Source: Rhynchopus sp. YZ270_cl-10
Taxonomy: Eukaryota; Euglenozoa; Diplonemea; Diplonemida; Diplonemidae
Reading direction: 5' to 3'
Length of the DNA: 64,000 nucleotides
NCBI GenBank assembly: GCA_964035575.1
Contig: OZ037887.1
Span: 62,001 to 126,000 of the forward strand
In this document: one piece after another, positions 62,160 to 64,000 of the stretch
Numbering within the stretch: the stretch's first letter is position 1
Layout: each line of letters starts with the position of its first letter
The notes under the pieces: model-generated
Database searches by the model: none
What the model was told of the DNA's origin: nothing
The model's input: only the letters and a program-made list of their open reading frames with translations
Position numbers and translations under genes: made by a program

Positions 62160-63839
62160 TATATTTCGATTTTTTTCTTTTTGAAAAAAAAAAAATGGAG
62201 AAAATGCAAACCCAAATAACGTAGAGTAAAGCATTTTTCAAGATCGGGGCCATTTTTTTCCCAGCACCAAAAAAAAACGCCCTACGATCGACGGACGCAG
62301 GTACTAAAGAAAAAGAGGAAAAAGAAAAAAGAAAAAAGAAACTAGGGCAGTAGTAAGAGAGCCCTTGACAAATACAATTTTGAAGGGGAAATAGTAGAGG
62401 GAAATTGAAAAGATGGAGGGGGAAAAATAATAATCAATGCACAATGTTTATTGCCATGTCACTTTGTACCCAAAAGAAACCTCTTAATTCTTTGTTGCTT
62501 TTTTTTCCCCAAATCTATGCGCAAAACCAAATTATTCAGTACCTCGTTTACAGGACGAGTCTGAAAAAAAATGGTCGGTGTTATTGCGTTCTTTTTGGTT
62601 ACAATCCACATTCCTCCCTTTCACCCCTCTTTTGTATGGTTTCATGATCGTCCACTCCTTCTTGTTATTTGATAAGATCTTTGCTTCTGCCTGTCTCAGA
62701 CAAAAAAACTGTCCTATCAAAAAAAAAAAAAAGGTAGAAGAAAAAACATAAAACAGAAAACAACAGAGGAATCTCCTTTCATAATATTGACCCTTTTTTG
62801 GCTAGAATTTTCGAAAAAAAAAAATTGCCCTTGAATCATCAGACGATAAAACAAAAGAAAACTATTTTTTTTTTTCCCTCCCAAAAAAATTCCTTTTTAT
62901 ATTCCTACCGGTATCAAAGTAGGAGTATAACTTAGGAAAGAAGGAAGGGGGGAAAAAAAACATTCCGGATTGTGTCATCATTGTTGATAAAAAATATTCA
63001 AGGGAAAGGGAGGGTTTTGGAGGGGGGAAGTCAATATAAGAAAGAGTTAGAGGGAAGGATGCCTGAGATGAAAATAATCAACACAGGATGGATTGCAACA
63101 CGAAAAAGAAAAGAATGGGGGGGAAGGGGGGGAAATGCAAGAAAAGGAAAGGAGGGGTAAAGTGATGGCCATGACATGTAGTGTGTTTTAAAAAAAAATG
63201 AAAAACTTTTTTTTTTTTTGGTTGTTTTGAAAAACATTTCCTTGCTCTTTGTATTGTAGTACTCAGCCATCACACAGGGTTCTGTGCTGCCAACTATATT
63301 TTTTTTTTCTCTGCAGATACAATACTTTTGTTTGGATTAATGTAAAAGCTGCCAGACAGTCTTCACCATTTTTATTTTGAAAACAAAAATTTTATTAAAT
63401 GTTGTAATCTCAAGAACAAAAAGAAAGTTTTTTTTTTTTAAAGGAAGGGGGGAGATGGGACATGGAACGTAGCATGTGGTTGTGCTATCACATTCTCACC
63501 TCAAAAAACCCCCTTCAAAAAAGAATGGTTGCTTTGCTACCCCCTCTCCGGGAGATAGATGGAGACGGAAGTGACCAGCAGCACGCATGAATTCTCGAAA
63601 TTCTCTCTCAAAAAAAAAAAAAGATAGAAAAAAAATATTGAACGGTGTTCACTTTTAAGGAAGGAGCCTCACTAAAAAGGTTTAAAACAGAGCAAAAAAA
63701 AGAGAAAAGAAAAGAAAAAAAGACAATAATTCGTTGATAATCGCATTTTTTTTTTTTCTTATTTCCCATTTTTTACACTCCTTTCCTCTCACCTCTTTCT
63801 CTCTCCTTCCATTCATTTTTTTTCTTCAATTTCTTAGCT

Positions 63840-64000
63840 CTATGCAAGAGTGGAGAGAATGTGTCTGAGACGACGTGGGGTTCCTGCAGCGCATGGGGGC
63901 ACAACAATCTTGGTGTTGTTGCCCAGGTTCGCTGCGGCTGCGAGGATCAGATCAGATGCGCACTGCGGGATGAGTTCTGCGGAGGTAATGTTCTTGGTGT
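63840..64000 (-). CDS. C-terminal end of an unrecognised protein (cut by window edge)
   Basis: The last 160 bases turn abruptly GC-rich and are open on the minus strand, ending with TAG at 63840-63842. The final residues read about TKNITSAELIPQCASDLILA, AAANLGNNTKIVVPPCAAGT and PRRLRHILSTLA. The composition and the sharp GC rise match the other gene ends here. I do not recognise the family from this fragment. It continues the run of minus-strand genes. Confidence 0.7.
   Translation of the reverse strand, partial: TKNITSAELIPQCASDLILAAAANLGNNTKIVVPPCAAGTPRRLRHILSTLA

Larger units (their letters stand above)
60342..63839. other. 3.5-kb gene-free low-complexity region
   Basis: Very AT-rich, with many A and T runs. 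It holds an H3 hairpin at 60451-60489, a TGGTG-type TIR element at 60644-60801 and H5 hairpins at 61497-61544 and 62121-62159. No frame looks coding. Confidence 0.7.

Noticed and set aside
1-64000. Spliced-leader RNA, rRNA, snRNA and telomeric repeats
   Set aside because: I looked for the euglenozoan leader ending, rRNA cores and TTAGGG arrays and saw none in this window.

Overview
The window looks like nuclear DNA of a protist, most likely a euglenozoan (diplonemid-like is my best guess). Three observations point there. All thirteen protein-coding genes I can support lie on the minus strand, as in the long one-way gene arrays of Euglenozoa. One gene carries a domain resembling the N-terminal domain of BILBO1, the kinetoplastid flagellar pocket collar protein. 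The coding regions are GC-rich islands in AT-rich DNA full of homopolymer runs. Unlike typical kinetoplastids, several genes have ordinary cis introns: I resolved eleven, of which ten begin GTATG and one GTACAA, and nine end CAG. I saw no spliced-leader, tRNA or rRNA gene.

Layout, left to right (all genes minus strand): small Ala/Pro-rich protein (1.2-1.7 kb); 13 kb without a convincing gene but rich in mobile elements and hairpin repeats; PHO80-type cyclin (14.8-15.2 kb); 5 kb of repeats; an unrecognised protein with a C-terminal zinc-binding knuckle (20.2-21.9 kb); a five-exon kinesin-14 (22.9-27.7 kb); a 1.5-kb hAT-like non-autonomous transposon (28.2-29.7 kb); an M1 aminopeptidase (29.8-32.4 kb); two copies of a multi-pass membrane LRR-pseudokinase in a duplicated block (32.7-37.1 and 39.8-44.1 kb); a PP1-like phosphatase (44.6-45.6 kb); UTP13/TBL3 (46.7-49.3 kb); a penta-EF-hand protein (50.6-51.5 kb); the BILBO1-domain protein (53.1-56.7 kb); a coiled-coil/PDZ/MIB-HERC2 protein (57.4-60.3 kb); 3.5 kb of low-complexity DNA; and the 3' end of an unrecognised gene at the right edge.

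The non-coding DNA has two layers. The first is a set of non-autonomous TIR elements whose ends and target-site duplications can be read directly: 8-bp TSDs (hAT-like), 5-bp TSDs with TGGTG...CACCA ends, and a TA-flanked element. Two of them have empty sites elsewhere in the same window. Several elements with unrelated ends share one internal core, and three carry related 7- or 9-bp minisatellites built on CTGTGTA.

The second layer is the most unusual. It consists of dozens of short (30-60 bp) imperfect hairpins in at least eight arm classes. Four of these classes share a loop of the type GCCTCTCGTGC. They lie between genes and inside introns and not in any exon I resolved. All but one point the same way relative to the genes, and paralogous sites can carry different classes. 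This modular hairpin system is my main candidate for something undescribed.

The genes suggest a flagellated cell with microtubule and cytoskeleton proteins (kinesin-14, BILBO1-domain, PDZ/MIB-HERC2), housekeeping functions (UTP13, aminopeptidase, PP1, cyclin) and a recently duplicated membrane receptor-like family. I see no operon-like functional grouping beyond shared direction.
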